From IMG/VR virus record IMGVR_UViG_3300031884_000031, positions 1-52,541 of that record: a stretch of DNA of 52,541 bases, one strand, 5' to 3'. Each line of letters opens with the position of its first letter. Position 1 is the first letter of the stretch. Position numbers and translations under genes: made by a program. The notes under the pieces were generated by a model that made no database searches, was not told the DNA's origin, and saw nothing but the letters and a program-made list of their open reading frames with translations. The stretch is from a virus. Positions 31,401-38,533 of the stretch are shown here, piece after piece.

Positions 31401-31666
31401 TTGCATCTCCGTTCATCTTTGAACCAAATGATGCAATTACACGTAGTCAAGTACAGTCAGCATTTAACGCTGTATTCCATGACTTAGTAGCTAAACGTGG
31501 TATCTATGACTACTTGGTAGTGTGCGATACAACTAACAATACACCAACACGTATTGATAACTATGAACTATGGGTTGATATTGCAATACAACCAGTTAAA
31601 GCAATTGAGTTTATCTACATTCCAGTACGTTTACAAAATACTGGCTCAGCTTTAACAATTAATTAA
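28412..31666 (+). CDS. 18: Tail sheath protein gp18 (1084 aa)
   Basis: Contractile sheath. The N-terminus (M-A-S-L-Q-S-P-G-V-Q-V-Q-I-I-D-E-S) and the C-terminal part match sheath proteins: V-V-P-P-S-H-M-M-L-R, Y-P-W-F-A-P-A-G-V-R-R-G, N-E-V-N-P-I-T-V-L-P-G-V-G, and F-I-F-E-P-N-D-A-I-T-R. T4 gp18 has 659 residues, so about 400 extra residues are inserted in the surface-facing middle. The insertion (about 130-690) carries four copies of a short W-x-x-N/T..W module: near residues 133, 352, 570 and 635, for example G-S-V-W-F-K-T-T and G-E-L-W-L-N-T. The same kind of module is seen in the fibres. It stands in its own late unit. Confidence 0.95.
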   Translation: MASLQSPGVQVQIIDESQYATTQAGTIPFVLLATASNKLAPGNVLATGTTINNAEKVITVTSQRDLVTKFGTPNFTLDASGNPVNGDEQNEYGLLAAYSALGVTNQMYVQRANVDLGQLTGTSVRPTGTPADQTFWLDLTNTNWGIYEWAADTGFTLMPVDIITSTSYLNSGVPLSSYGAIGDYAVVATSSSNPIYYKGYNNNWSLVGSDSWKDVVPTIVGANANPTLSVGWKMVVNGVNVTLTGTTVSSVATNINAAAIQGVTASASSVGQLLIYTDSTAASSGNIHVTDGKLKIGSGTTIGGTDAADPLGLFQSQAQVSANTYTYYGPTVTFAGYTSPPAWRTTDTTPRPDGSVWFKTTATGNGANWAVKEYSATLSSWQLLTAPLYDTDSDAIYALDSTGGGAGIPVGQVYVKYDTLSTTTATFKPYIKNVAGVLTITGTVAGAGGSYHQNDSFTMAVSQPGTQSLATATVTLSANTAASLVGGILGTGLPNITAGFNSSGAIYITHTAGGTIQFTELVGTPLATAGLLSDPKVQTIVSNSVYLASPFTPLTYTYSLTAPYTNPTDGTLWYYSNPLDVDIMINDGQKWRGYHNITNDARGYNLSLTDATGVIFSATAPTTQVGGGQLQPGELWLNTSITELSSYPVLYRYTGSSWALIDNADNVDASGIVFADARWSATGNVNPITDTLPSTVSLLTSDYLDPDAPLAQEYARGTLLFNTRRSGYNVKQFQSQAFSSTQLATVTGTVAAAWITHSGDDPTTGVPYFGSKAQRSVVVRAMKEAIASSTALREEQTQFNLICAPGYPELIQDMITLNNDRTDTAFIIGDSPIDLPSDSTTLTNWADNAADAADNGETGLVSHDDYLAVYYPSGLATNLDGSSVVVPPSHMMLRTYIRSDAVAYPWFAPAGVRRGLVDNVSSIGYVDRTDNNVFRSIGVTSGLRDVLYENEVNPITVLPGVGLVAYGQKTRAPAASAMDRVNVARLVVYLRTVLAKVASPFIFEPNDAITRSQVQSAFNAVFHDLVAKRGIYDYLVVCDTTNNTPTRIDNYELWVDIAIQPVKAIEFIYIPVRLQNTGSALTIN

Positions 31667-31672
31667 TAATAT

Positions 31673-31708
31673 ACGCAGATAATGGGAGTGGCAACGCTCC
31701 TATTGCGT
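31673..31708 (+). repeat. Nested stem-loop between gp18 and gp19
   Basis: Inner stem GGAGTG/CGCTCC (31685-31690 with 31695-31700) closes a GCAA (GNRA) tetraloop. Outer ACGCA (31673-31677) pairs with TGCGT (31704-31708). There is no T run after it, so it is more likely an mRNA 3'-end protector or attenuator than a strong terminator. A GNRA-capped hairpin also lies between gp32 and uvsX (44403-44420). Confidence 0.6.
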
Positions 31709-31720
31709 AGCAGTAAAATA

Positions 31721-31728
31721 GGTAAATA
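31721..31728 (+). promoter_or_regulatory. Late promoter box GGTAAATA
   Basis: Two-base variant of the late consensus, 26 bases before gp19, with AAAGGGA ribosome site. Same variant as at 34461. Confidence 0.55.
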
Positions 31729-31754
31729 CTATAAAGTATTAAAGGGAAAATAAG

Positions 31755-32372
31755 ATGGCAACATCATCATTAAGTAATTTTACAGTACCGTTATCAACAA
31801 GTCAAAGTGCTAGTTCACAAGGCTTGTTAATGCCAAAATTAAAGTTCCGCTTTCGCGTTACTTTCTTAAACTTTGGTGTTACACAACCTACTACTGAACT
31901 TACAAAACAAGTTATTAGTTTTAAACGTCCAAGCGTTAGCTTTGAAAATATTGAAATTCCTATCTACAACAGTAAAGTTTATCTAGCTGGTAAACCAACC
32001 TGGGCAGAAGTTACAACACAAATACGTGATGACGCTAGTGGCGAAGTTACTAAACGTGTTGGTGAACAAATGCAGAAACAATTTGACTTCTTTGAACAAG
32101 CAAGTGCAAGTTCTGGTATTGACTACAAATTTACTACACTACTTGAAATCCTTGATGGTGGTAATGGCACAAGCACTCCAAACGTTCTTGAAACATGGGA
32201 ATTAGATGGTTGCTACTTAATGACAGCAGACTATGGTGATAACAACTATGGATCTAATGAACCAATGACCATTGATTTAACTATACGTTACGATAATGCA
32301 CTACAAACACCAATTGGTGGTGGTATTGGATCAACAGTAACAAGAACACTAGGTTCAGTTATTACTGGCTAA
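31755..32372 (+). CDS. 19: Tail tube protein gp19 (205 aa)
   Basis: Inner tube of the tail. Recognised by its F-R-F-R-V-T-F-L-N-F-G and V-I-S-F-K-R-P-S-V-S-F-E-N-I-E-I-P-I-Y-N-S-K-V-Y-L-A-G-K-P-T-W strands, and by F-T-T-L-L-E-I-L-D-G-G-N-G, W-E-L-D-G-C-Y-L. The length (205) is somewhat above T4 gp19 (163). It follows gp18, as in T4, and is closed by its own terminator. Confidence 0.93.
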   Translation: MATSSLSNFTVPLSTSQSASSQGLLMPKLKFRFRVTFLNFGVTQPTTELTKQVISFKRPSVSFENIEIPIYNSKVYLAGKPTWAEVTTQIRDDASGEVTKRVGEQMQKQFDFFEQASASSGIDYKFTTLLEILDGGNGTSTPNVLETWELDGCYLMTADYGDNNYGSNEPMTIDLTIRYDNALQTPIGGGIGSTVTRTLGSVITG

Positions 32373-32389
32373 TCTAGACGAAATATATT

Positions 32390-32418
32390 AAAGCCCAGTT
32401 AATTCTGGGCTTTTTTTT
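32390..32418 (+). terminator. Rho-independent terminator after gp19
   Basis: AAAGCCCAG pairs with CTGGGCTTT around a six-base loop and runs into eight T residues. The next late box begins 4 bases later. Confidence 0.92.
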
Positions 32419-32421
32419 GAC

Positions 32422-32429
32422 GATAAATA
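32422..32429 (+). promoter_or_regulatory. Late promoter box GATAAATA, leaderless spacing
   Basis: Exactly five bases lie between the box and the ATG at 32435. In the T4 register (+1 six bases after the box) transcription would begin on the A of the ATG. Confidence 0.8.
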
Positions 32430-32434
32430 ATAGT

Positions 32435-33517
32435 ATGAGTCAAAACAATATATTTGGACAATTACTCCAAGCCATTGCACCACAAGAAAACATCCGCGAC
32501 TATCAACACGCCGCACGAACTTTTGTTGATGGTTTATATAGACTCAGTCCCAAACTTAATAACTTATTTCATGTGTTTATTGATGTTAATACAGACCTGT
32601 CAAGTCTACAACAACTAGGACAAATTGAAACAGGACTTATGGCCAAAAGTATAAACTTGCCAAAGTTCACAGTAACAACTAAAACTTACAATGCTTACAA
32701 TCGTAAGACAGTACAGCAAGAAAAAGTCAACTATGAGCCAGTGAACATTACTTTCCATGATGACAGTGCTGATATAGTACGTGGCTTTTGGCGAGATTAC
32801 TTTACCTACTACTATAGAGACAGCGACTACGCCACAGTAGATAATTATAAAGATAACAGCAAATACAAACAACGCCAACAACAGAATTGGGGGTACACTC
32901 CTAAAACTGCCAATGCAGCAAACTTACCTTATCTTAGCAGTATTAGAATTTATAGTCTACATCAAAAACGTTTTAGTAGTTACACATTGGTTCGTCCTGT
33001 GATCAGCAGTTTCCAACACGGGCAACACACTGCTGGTGAATACCAACCATTAGATCATCAAATGACAGTTAATTACGAAGCTGTGTTGTACGACAGCGGC
33101 CCAGTTAGTAACGGTACAGTTCTAGGCTTTGATCAAGTTCACTATGACAATACACCAAGTCCATTGAGAAATCTTGGCGCATTAATTGGCGGAGCAGAAA
33201 GTATTTTTAATGATGTAGAAAATGGTGACCTAGGATCTGCTGTACAGAATTCATTTAATGTTTTCAACATTGCCACAGGATCTAATGCACAACTACTGCA
33301 AACTCCTAATTTAAATATATTAGGAATAGGTCAAGCAATACTAGCAGGACAAAATCCGTTGAGTACAGTGTATGCTCCGACTAGCGCAACAGTAACACAG
33401 GGCCTATCTGGATCACTAACAGCTCAGCCTGGGTTGGGTAGTATTACAAATGCGCTTAATATCAATGGACAAAACAATCAAACATCTAGCAGTAATCAAG
33501 GCGTAGCAGGAACTTAA
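32435..33517 (+). CDS. Tube-like/baseplate protein, possibly gp54-like (360 aa)
   Basis: The first 230 residues show the tail-tube organisation: L-F-H-V-F-I-D-V-N, L-M-A-K-S-I-N-L-P-K-F-T-V-T-T-K-T-Y-N-A-Y-N-R-K-T-V, V-N-I-T-F-H-D-D-S, and V-I-S-S-F-Q-H-G-Q-H and M-T-V-N-Y-E-A-V-L-Y. A low-complexity tail rich in Gly, Asn and Gln follows. This suits a tube initiator or baseplate-tube protein such as T4 gp54 or gp48; I cannot choose. The start ATG at 32435 is used rather than the upstream TTG at 32417, which lies inside the terminator and promoter. The transcript appears leaderless. Confidence 0.55.
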   Translation: MSQNNIFGQLLQAIAPQENIRDYQHAARTFVDGLYRLSPKLNNLFHVFIDVNTDLSSLQQLGQIETGLMAKSINLPKFTVTTKTYNAYNRKTVQQEKVNYEPVNITFHDDSADIVRGFWRDYFTYYYRDSDYATVDNYKDNSKYKQRQQQNWGYTPKTANAANLPYLSSIRIYSLHQKRFSSYTLVRPVISSFQHGQHTAGEYQPLDHQMTVNYEAVLYDSGPVSNGTVLGFDQVHYDNTPSPLRNLGALIGGAESIFNDVENGDLGSAVQNSFNVFNIATGSNAQLLQTPNLNILGIGQAILAGQNPLSTVYAPTSATVTQGLSGSLTAQPGLGSITNALNINGQNNQTSSSNQGVAGT

Positions 33518-33518
33518 C

Positions 33519-34031
33519 ATGGCGATCAACGGAAATTTACCTAATCAAACACCCGCAAATGCGACTACTAATTATTTTAATAATTACTATACGCAGACTC
33601 CTAGCATCAGTCCCTATGCCAATGATGCGGTAGTTGCTTACTTTCAAGGATTAACTGGCGACGCAGCTACAGGCAAGAACCTAGCGGCTGCAGTTATCTA
33701 TACAGCCCTACAGCAGAATTTAGATCCAATGGGTATTATAGAACAATTAAAAGTCATCAGTGACAAGAACAAATTAACCAGTCCAGAATATACCAGTTAT
33801 ATTGATCCAAATCAACAGGACACTGATGTAACTACCAATAACGGTACTACATGGACCACAGGTAATGTGCAGTATGCTAAACCTGGTCCTAGCACAGCCT
33901 ACAACAGCATCAGCGAAGTAGATGCTTTCTTAACCATGTTCCTTAATTTTAATCGTGTAGGTACTAGCCTATTAGGACTTAGTAATAGTCCGCAGACTAG
34001 TAAATACATTTCTCGTACAATATTGGCGTAA
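33519..34031 (+). CDS. Hypothetical tail/baseplate-region protein (170 aa)
   Basis: Function not recognised, but the layout fits a small conserved protein found beside tube and gp4 genes in marine T4-like phages. Features: a helical segment N-D-A-V-V-A-Y-F-Q-G-L-T-G-D and A-A-V-I-Y-T-A-L-Q-Q-N-L-D-P-M-G-I-I-E-Q-L, then a C-terminal F-L-N-F-N-R-V-G-T-S-L-L-G and K-Y-I-S-R-T-I-L. It begins 1 base after 33517 and ends 2 bases before gp4. Probably virion assembly. Confidence 0.6.
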   Translation: MAINGNLPNQTPANATTNYFNNYYTQTPSISPYANDAVVAYFQGLTGDAATGKNLAAAVIYTALQQNLDPMGIIEQLKVISDKNKLTSPEYTSYIDPNQQDTDVTTNNGTTWTTGNVQYAKPGPSTAYNSISEVDAFLTMFLNFNRVGTSLLGLSNSPQTSKYISRTILA

Positions 34032-34033
34032 CT

Positions 34034-34465
34034 ATGGCCAAATATGCACAAGGAAAGTACACAGTAAAGAACCCTGAGAAATACATAGGTAAGCGTGTGC
34101 CTACCTATCGTAGTAGTTGGGAATTTACTTTTATGAGCTTTTGTGATAACAATCCAGCAGTGCTGAATTGGGCTAGTGAAGCTATTAGTATTCCTTACTT
34201 TAATCCAGTAAAAGGTCGTCAAACAATCTATGTACCAGATTTTCTAGTGGTCTATGTAGATGCCAACCAAAAGAAACATACTGAAATAGTAGAAATTAAA
34301 CCCTCAACAGAAACAACTATGGAATCGGCCCGTAGCTATCGTGATAAACTAATGGTAGCAATGAACATGGCCAAATGGGCAGCCGCAGACAGTTGGGCTC
34401 GCGCTAATAACATGCGTTTCCGTGTAGTTACAGAATTTGATATCTTCAAGAACCACAAGCGGTAA
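34034..34465 (+). CDS. 4: Head completion protein gp4 (143 aa)
   Basis: Completes filled heads before tail joining and has a nuclease-like fold. Compared with T4 gp4 it shows Y-R-S-S-W-E-F-T-F (T4 Y-R-S-N-W-E-K-F-F), N-P-A-V-L-N-W-A-S-E-A-I-S-I-P-Y-F, Y-V-P-D-F-L-V, and E-I-V-E-I-K-P-S-T-E-T. The E, D and E-I-K elements of a PD-(D/E)XK core are retained. The C-terminus ends N-N-M-R-F-R-V-V-T-E as in T4. The late box of gp16 overlaps its stop codon. Confidence 0.9.
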   Translation: MAKYAQGKYTVKNPEKYIGKRVPTYRSSWEFTFMSFCDNNPAVLNWASEAISIPYFNPVKGRQTIYVPDFLVVYVDANQKKHTEIVEIKPSTETTMESARSYRDKLMVAMNMAKWAAADSWARANNMRFRVVTEFDIFKNHKR

Positions 34466-34468
34466 ATA
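34461..34468 (+). promoter_or_regulatory. Late promoter box GGTAAATA
   Basis: Overlaps the last codon and stop of gp4, eight bases before the gp16 ATG; predicted leader of only about 3 bases. Variant of the consensus at the first two positions. Confidence 0.5.
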
Positions 34469-34476
34469 GTGTTACT

Positions 34477-34980
34477 ATGACACAAAAACTATCAGAACTA
34501 TTCAATTTGCCACCTGCTGAAGAAACAACACCTGAGCAGGCAGAAACAACCATAGAAGAAAACCGTGCTTTAATTGAAGAAGTTGATGGAGCAATTGATA
34601 AAATTGATGCCGCACTTCCTTTTGTAGCAGATTTAGATACTAGTGATAAAGAACTAGATGATCTCAGCGACCTTGCTAAAGAAAAATTCCAGGACCTAAT
34701 TGATCTAGGCATGAACGTTGAAGCACGATTCAGCGGACACATCCTAGCCACAGCAGGCACCCTACTAGGACATGCTATTACAGCCAAGCAAGCCAAATTA
34801 GATAAGAAGCTACGTATGGTAGACTTACAGCTGAAAAAAGCTCGTTTAGATGCACAAATTGCCAAAGATAGTAACAAATCAGATGGCGATAAGATAGTTG
34901 ATGCAGAAGATGGGCAAGCAGTGATATTAGACAGAAATGAGTTATTAAAACAGATTTTAGGCGCGAAATCAAAGGATTAA
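34477..34980 (+). CDS. 16: Terminase small subunit gp16 (167 aa)
   Basis: Recognises DNA for packaging and stimulates gp17. The assignment rests on length (167 against 164 in T4), the acidic N-terminus and the long helical hairpin. That hairpin includes D-L-A-K-E-K-F-Q-D-L-I-D-L-G-M-N and H-I-L-A-T-A-G-T-L-L-G-H-A-I-T-A-K-Q-A-K-L-D, which is the pattern of gp16 in aquatic T4-like phages. Sequence identity by eye is weak. It is separated from gp17 by 4.3 kb instead of being adjacent as in T4. Confidence 0.6.
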   Translation: MTQKLSELFNLPPAEETTPEQAETTIEENRALIEEVDGAIDKIDAALPFVADLDTSDKELDDLSDLAKEKFQDLIDLGMNVEARFSGHILATAGTLLGHAITAKQAKLDKKLRMVDLQLKKARLDAQIAKDSNKSDGDKIVDAEDGQAVILDRNELLKQILGAKSKD

Positions 34981-34994
34981 TTCTGCCAAAGTCA

Positions 34995-35002
34995 GATAAA
35001 TA
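34995..35002 (+). promoter_or_regulatory. Late promoter box GATAAATA
   Basis: Stands 21 bases before the ATG at 35024, with AAGAGGAT as ribosome site. Likely drives the 35024-38492 run. Confidence 0.8.
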
Positions 35003-35023
35003 ACACTAAGAGGATCTTAAAGA

Positions 35024-35659
35024 ATGAAAAATTTTATACAACACTTATCAGAAGTACAAAAGACATACGATTTTCGTGTTAAGTTAGCTAACATTGATCC
35101 AGCAGAATGCATGGACCGTATTAAGTCAGCACTTGAAACTTGGCAACTACACGAGATTTCTGCTGTTAAACGTTTACCAATACAGGAAAACGTTGCTGAA
35201 TTTCCTAGCTTTGGCCCAACAGAAATTTATCAATTTGATGTAAGCCTAGCATATCCATGTATCGATGCACAATTACGCCAATTGATTTCTGAACGTTGCA
35301 ATATGCTAGCATCAGCTATTTTTGTAGTACCAACTAATCATCCAGAAGAAATATGGCGCAGTGGTGTGAATAGTGAACTACGTGAATATGTACAAGGTGA
35401 AAATGTTATCACTCAACCTCTTCCAGAAGCTGACGCAGCACAAAAAGCAGCTAGCCAAGCCTACGGTGGTGCACAATTTATTGCTAAAGAGCTAGCTCCA
35501 ACTAAAGATCGTTGGACAGTGTCTGGTGATGATAACACTATTGGTGGTCAACCAGTAAGTTCATATGGCAAAACAACAAACAGTATTCCACAAGGTAAAG
35601 TTGATCCAGTGGGCAGTAAACAAAATGCAATACCTAACCCAAATAAAAAGTTAGGTTAA
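35024..35659 (+). CDS. Hypothetical late protein (211 aa)
   Basis: Function unknown. N-terminus F-I-Q-H-L-S-E-V-Q-K-T-Y-D-F-R-V-K-L-A resembles the start of a conserved late protein in marine T4-like phages. An alpha/beta ferredoxin-like layout follows (D-R-I-K-S-A-L, P-T-E-I-Y-Q-F-D-V-S-L-A-Y-P, R-C-N-M-L-A-S-A-I-F-V-V-P). The last 75 residues are low-complexity and probably disordered. First gene after the late box. Confidence 0.65.
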   Translation: MKNFIQHLSEVQKTYDFRVKLANIDPAECMDRIKSALETWQLHEISAVKRLPIQENVAEFPSFGPTEIYQFDVSLAYPCIDAQLRQLISERCNMLASAIFVVPTNHPEEIWRSGVNSELREYVQGENVITQPLPEADAAQKAASQAYGGAQFIAKELAPTKDRWTVSGDDNTIGGQPVSSYGKTTNSIPQGKVDPVGSKQNAIPNPNKKLG

Positions 35660-35674
35660 TAAGGAACTAATAAG

Positions 35675-37606
35675 ATGAGCGACATGAAAATGTATGGTAT
35701 TTTAGGTAAATTCAATAACCTAAATCCTGAGATGAAAGCACTTGACCCTAAAAAAGCAACTAAAGAGCCAGTATACGAAGAAGTACAGCCAAGAGGCAGT
35801 ATTACTGAAGCTGTTAAGAGCTTAGAAGAAAAATACATGGGCTTCAAAGCAGTTGAAAAAGCCGCTAAGAAAGGTGGTGCTGAGAATCCAGCCGCTGTAG
35901 CCGCCAGCATTGGTCGCAAAAAATACGGTAAAAAGAAATTCCAAAAAGCAGCTGCCGCAGGTAAGAAACTAGGCGAAGCCGCTAAACCAGACTTCTTAGA
36001 CGTTGACGGTGATGGCAACAAGAAAGAGCCATTTAAGAAAGCTGTTAAAGATAAAGAAGTTAAAGAAGGCAGAGAACTAAAGAACAAAGAAGAGTTTGAC
36101 AAACACGCTAAAAAAGGTGATTACTACAAAACATCTAAAGGTAACAAAGTTACTAAAACTGACAGCGGTGTTAAACACGAAAAAGCCTATGCAGGTGATG
36201 ACAGTGACAAAGACCTAGATGAGTCAAAAACATTTAAAACATCTACGGGTGGTGAAGTAACTAAAACAGCCACAGGCATTATCCACAAAGGTAAGAAATA
36301 CGGCGGCGAAGAAGAATATCCAAATCACAGCGGCAACACAAAAGACATCATGGATCGCAAAAGCCGTCATCGCATTGTTGATCTAGGTGATCCAGAATAC
36401 GACGACTTAGATGAAACTATTGTTAAAGAAAAAGCAGTAAGCAAACAACAACAAAAATTTATGGGTATGGTACATGCCGTACAAAAGGGAAAAATGAAAG
36501 CGCCGAGTAAAGAGATAGCTAAAGTAGCTAAGGGTATGACTAAAAAAGCGGCACATGATTTTGCCGCTACTAAGCATAAAGGCCTGCCAACTAAAGTAAC
36601 AGAAGGTAAAGAAGCTATTCGTCATCACCCAATTTACACAGATAAAGACGCTTGGAATCACTATAAGAAAGAATTAGATGAGCAAGAAGTTATGGACGAT
36701 GTACGCAATGTTCAACAAGAGCTTGACGAAATTGCTAAACTAGCTGGTGTACCTATTGCTTGTCCAAAATGCTCAAGTGCTCCTTGCAAATGCAACGAAG
36801 AACTTGCTTCTGTAAACACAGAAACTCCTTTAAGTCATGAGTTAAGCGGCACACATTGCGTACAATGTAATGAAAGTCCTTGTTCATGCAGTCATGAAGA
36901 AGAGTTAGATGAGTTAACTGCACCTCCAAGAGCAGTACCAAGCGGTAAAAAATCTACATTTGATCCAAGTGCGTTAAAAGCACCAGGAAGCCGCCCATCA
37001 ACTCCAATGGCTAATACTAGCAGATTAAATGCACCTGCAGACGACTTGGAAGAAGACGAAATGGAAGAAGGTAACGAATTCTCAGGCGCATTGGCCAAAG
37101 CTAAAGCAACTGGGGCTAAAGACTTTGAAGTTGGTGGCAAACGCTATACAGTTAAAGAAGCACAAGAAAAACTTGACGAACAAGTATCACAATTAAGTAT
37201 TCAAGCTGATGGCGTAGATGCTGTGCGTATTCTTCAAATGTTATCAGGTTTAAAAGCCAATGACGAAGAGCAACAACTAGTAGAACCAGAAGCAAACCAA
37301 AATGTAGGTCAACAGCAACCAATGGGTGTGGCTCCAGAAGAAGAGTTAGATGAACAACACAGCAATCATAATGTTATTAATAGAATGAAACGTGATGTTG
37401 AAAATGTAAACACTCCACGTGAAGACTATGCGGCAGCTGATATTACTACTATGACTGGTACTGGTTTAGACAAGAAGAAAACAGAAATTGAGTTTGCTCC
37501 ACCAATTGGTGATAATCCACTACAAGCTAAAAAGAAACATGGCGAGATTGGAGAAGCTGCTCTTTGGAAACAGTACGAAGCAATGTTAAACGAGATCACT
37601 AAGTAA
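35675..37606 (+). CDS. Large charged virion-type protein with zinc-knuckle-like motifs (643 aa)
   Basis: Function unknown. Residues about 50-110 hold a Lys- and Ala-rich block with A-A-S-I-G-R-K-K-Y-G-K-K-K-F-Q-K-A-A-A-A-G, of a kind found in internal or scaffold-like proteins of marine T4-like phages. An EF-hand-like loop D-V-D-G-D-G-N follows. Two short paired repeats, S-K-G-N-K-V-T-K and S-T-G-G-E-V-T-K-T, follow. Two knuckles C-x2-C-x4-C-x-C (CPKCSSAPCKC and CVQCNESPCSC) lie near residues 363-415. The C-terminus ends L-N-E-I-T-K. Strong Lys/Glu bias suggests an extended or DNA-associated protein, perhaps packaged in the head (inference). Confidence 0.65.
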   Translation: MSDMKMYGILGKFNNLNPEMKALDPKKATKEPVYEEVQPRGSITEAVKSLEEKYMGFKAVEKAAKKGGAENPAAVAASIGRKKYGKKKFQKAAAAGKKLGEAAKPDFLDVDGDGNKKEPFKKAVKDKEVKEGRELKNKEEFDKHAKKGDYYKTSKGNKVTKTDSGVKHEKAYAGDDSDKDLDESKTFKTSTGGEVTKTATGIIHKGKKYGGEEEYPNHSGNTKDIMDRKSRHRIVDLGDPEYDDLDETIVKEKAVSKQQQKFMGMVHAVQKGKMKAPSKEIAKVAKGMTKKAAHDFAATKHKGLPTKVTEGKEAIRHHPIYTDKDAWNHYKKELDEQEVMDDVRNVQQELDEIAKLAGVPIACPKCSSAPCKCNEELASVNTETPLSHELSGTHCVQCNESPCSCSHEEELDELTAPPRAVPSGKKSTFDPSALKAPGSRPSTPMANTSRLNAPADDLEEDEMEEGNEFSGALAKAKATGAKDFEVGGKRYTVKEAQEKLDEQVSQLSIQADGVDAVRILQMLSGLKANDEEQQLVEPEANQNVGQQQPMGVAPEEELDEQHSNHNVINRMKRDVENVNTPREDYAAADITTMTGTGLDKKKTEIEFAPPIGDNPLQAKKKHGEIGEAALWKQYEAMLNEITK

Positions 37607-37607
37607 C

Positions 37608-37874
37608 GTGAAAACTTTACTTGATTATATTCGAGTAATAGAAGAGGGCTATGGTGCTCGTGCTCCAGTAGACAGCGATAGCCCCCTTACTCACGCAGGC
37701 TTTCGTGAAAGTGCTGATATTTTAGATAAAGATGATTTCAAAAACAAACGTGATGAGTTATATCGTCGTGCAAGTAATGAAAAAGATCCAGATAATTTAA
37801 AATATTTAAAACAAGAAATACGTAGTTTAGAAAAACTGTACCCACAGTATAAAGGCGCAACAAATGAAGATTAA
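37608..37874 (+). CDS. Hypothetical protein (88 aa), GTG start
   Basis: Not recognised. Begins with GTG one base after the previous stop, with no other start nearby. Charged helical product (K-T-L-L-D-Y-I-R-V-I-E-E then K-N-K-R-D-E-L-Y-R-R-A). It overlaps the next gene by 11 bases. The N-terminal L-L-D-Y-I-R-V-I-E-E resembles the starts of other late proteins here (M-K-I-N-E-I-I-A-E; M-K-I-R-E-L-F-E). Confidence 0.6.
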   Translation: MKTLLDYIRVIEEGYGARAPVDSDSPLTHAGFRESADILDKDDFKNKRDELYRRASNEKDPDNLKYLKQEIRSLEKLYPQYKGATNED

Positions 37875-38259
37875 TGAGATTATCGCAGAAGACGTAGCTG
37901 CTAATCCTAAAGGATTACAAAAGGATCAGGTATCCAGCATCAAAGGTGCTATTAGCATGCCTGGTATCAGCAGTAATAAAAGCAATGGCAATCCATACCA
38001 ACAGTATCGTTTTGGGTTAGCGTTAGGAGTCGCTGATGGTAAGAAAGGTGGCAAAATGCCAGTTGCAGGTCCATTCGCTGGTGACCCACTGTTGCTTACC
38101 TACACTGATGAAGAATATGATATGATCAAAGATGCCGCAGAAATGACAGATGCAGGACCAGTTAATAAGATGAGTGACACTAGAAGCAGAGAAGCAGATG
38201 ATGTACATAGAGCCAGCCCAGTGCCACATAATTCAGGTGCTAAAAGGAAGAAAAAATAA
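37864..38259 (+). CDS. Hypothetical late protein (131 aa)
   Basis: Not recognised. It begins M-K-I-N-E-I-I-A-E-D, contains Y-Q-Q-Y-R-F-G-L-A-L-G-V-A-D-G and ends in a basic tail S-G-A-K-R-K-K-K. That end resembles proteins bound to packaged DNA. Its stop overlaps the ATG of the next gene (TAATG), giving coupled translation. Confidence 0.6.
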   Translation: MKINEIIAEDVAANPKGLQKDQVSSIKGAISMPGISSNKSNGNPYQQYRFGLALGVADGKKGGKMPVAGPFAGDPLLLTYTDEEYDMIKDAAEMTDAGPVNKMSDTRSREADDVHRASPVPHNSGAKRKKK

Positions 38260-38492
38260 TGGATGAATTAGAACAACTCAAATACATGGCAGGCTTGAGC
38301 GGCAACAATCAAGGCAAGCTAGTGGAATACAAAGGTCCAGAAACCCCAACACGCACAGGTGGTAGCAACCCTAGTATCACTGCCATGGAAAAAATCAACT
38401 ACCAAAATGAACACAATGTACAACCTGGTACGCCAGAATGGTTTAGATTGTGGTTCGCGCTGCCGCTGATGACGAACGAAAAACCATTCTAA
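38259..38492 (+). CDS. Hypothetical small late protein (77 aa)
   Basis: Not recognised. Starts with M-D-E-L-E-Q-L-K-Y-M-A-G-L, a short amphipathic motif ending in A-G-L that also occurs at the C-terminus of the 788-residue protein at 40844. The C-terminal half, P-G-T-P-E-W-F-R-L-W-F-A-L-P-L-M-T, is aromatic and may be buried. Coupled to the gene before it. Confidence 0.6.
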   Translation: MDELEQLKYMAGLSGNNQGKLVEYKGPETPTRTGGSNPSITAMEKINYQNEHNVQPGTPEWFRLWFALPLMTNEKPF

Positions 38493-38520
38493 ACTAAACT
38501 TCATTAAACCGTTTCTAACA

Positions 38521-38528
38521 GATAAATA
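38521..38528 (+). promoter_or_regulatory. Late promoter box GATAAATA, leaderless spacing
   Basis: Five bases before the ATG at 38534, the same spacing as at 32422, 39254 and 40831. Confidence 0.75.
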
Positions 38529-38533
38529 ACTAT

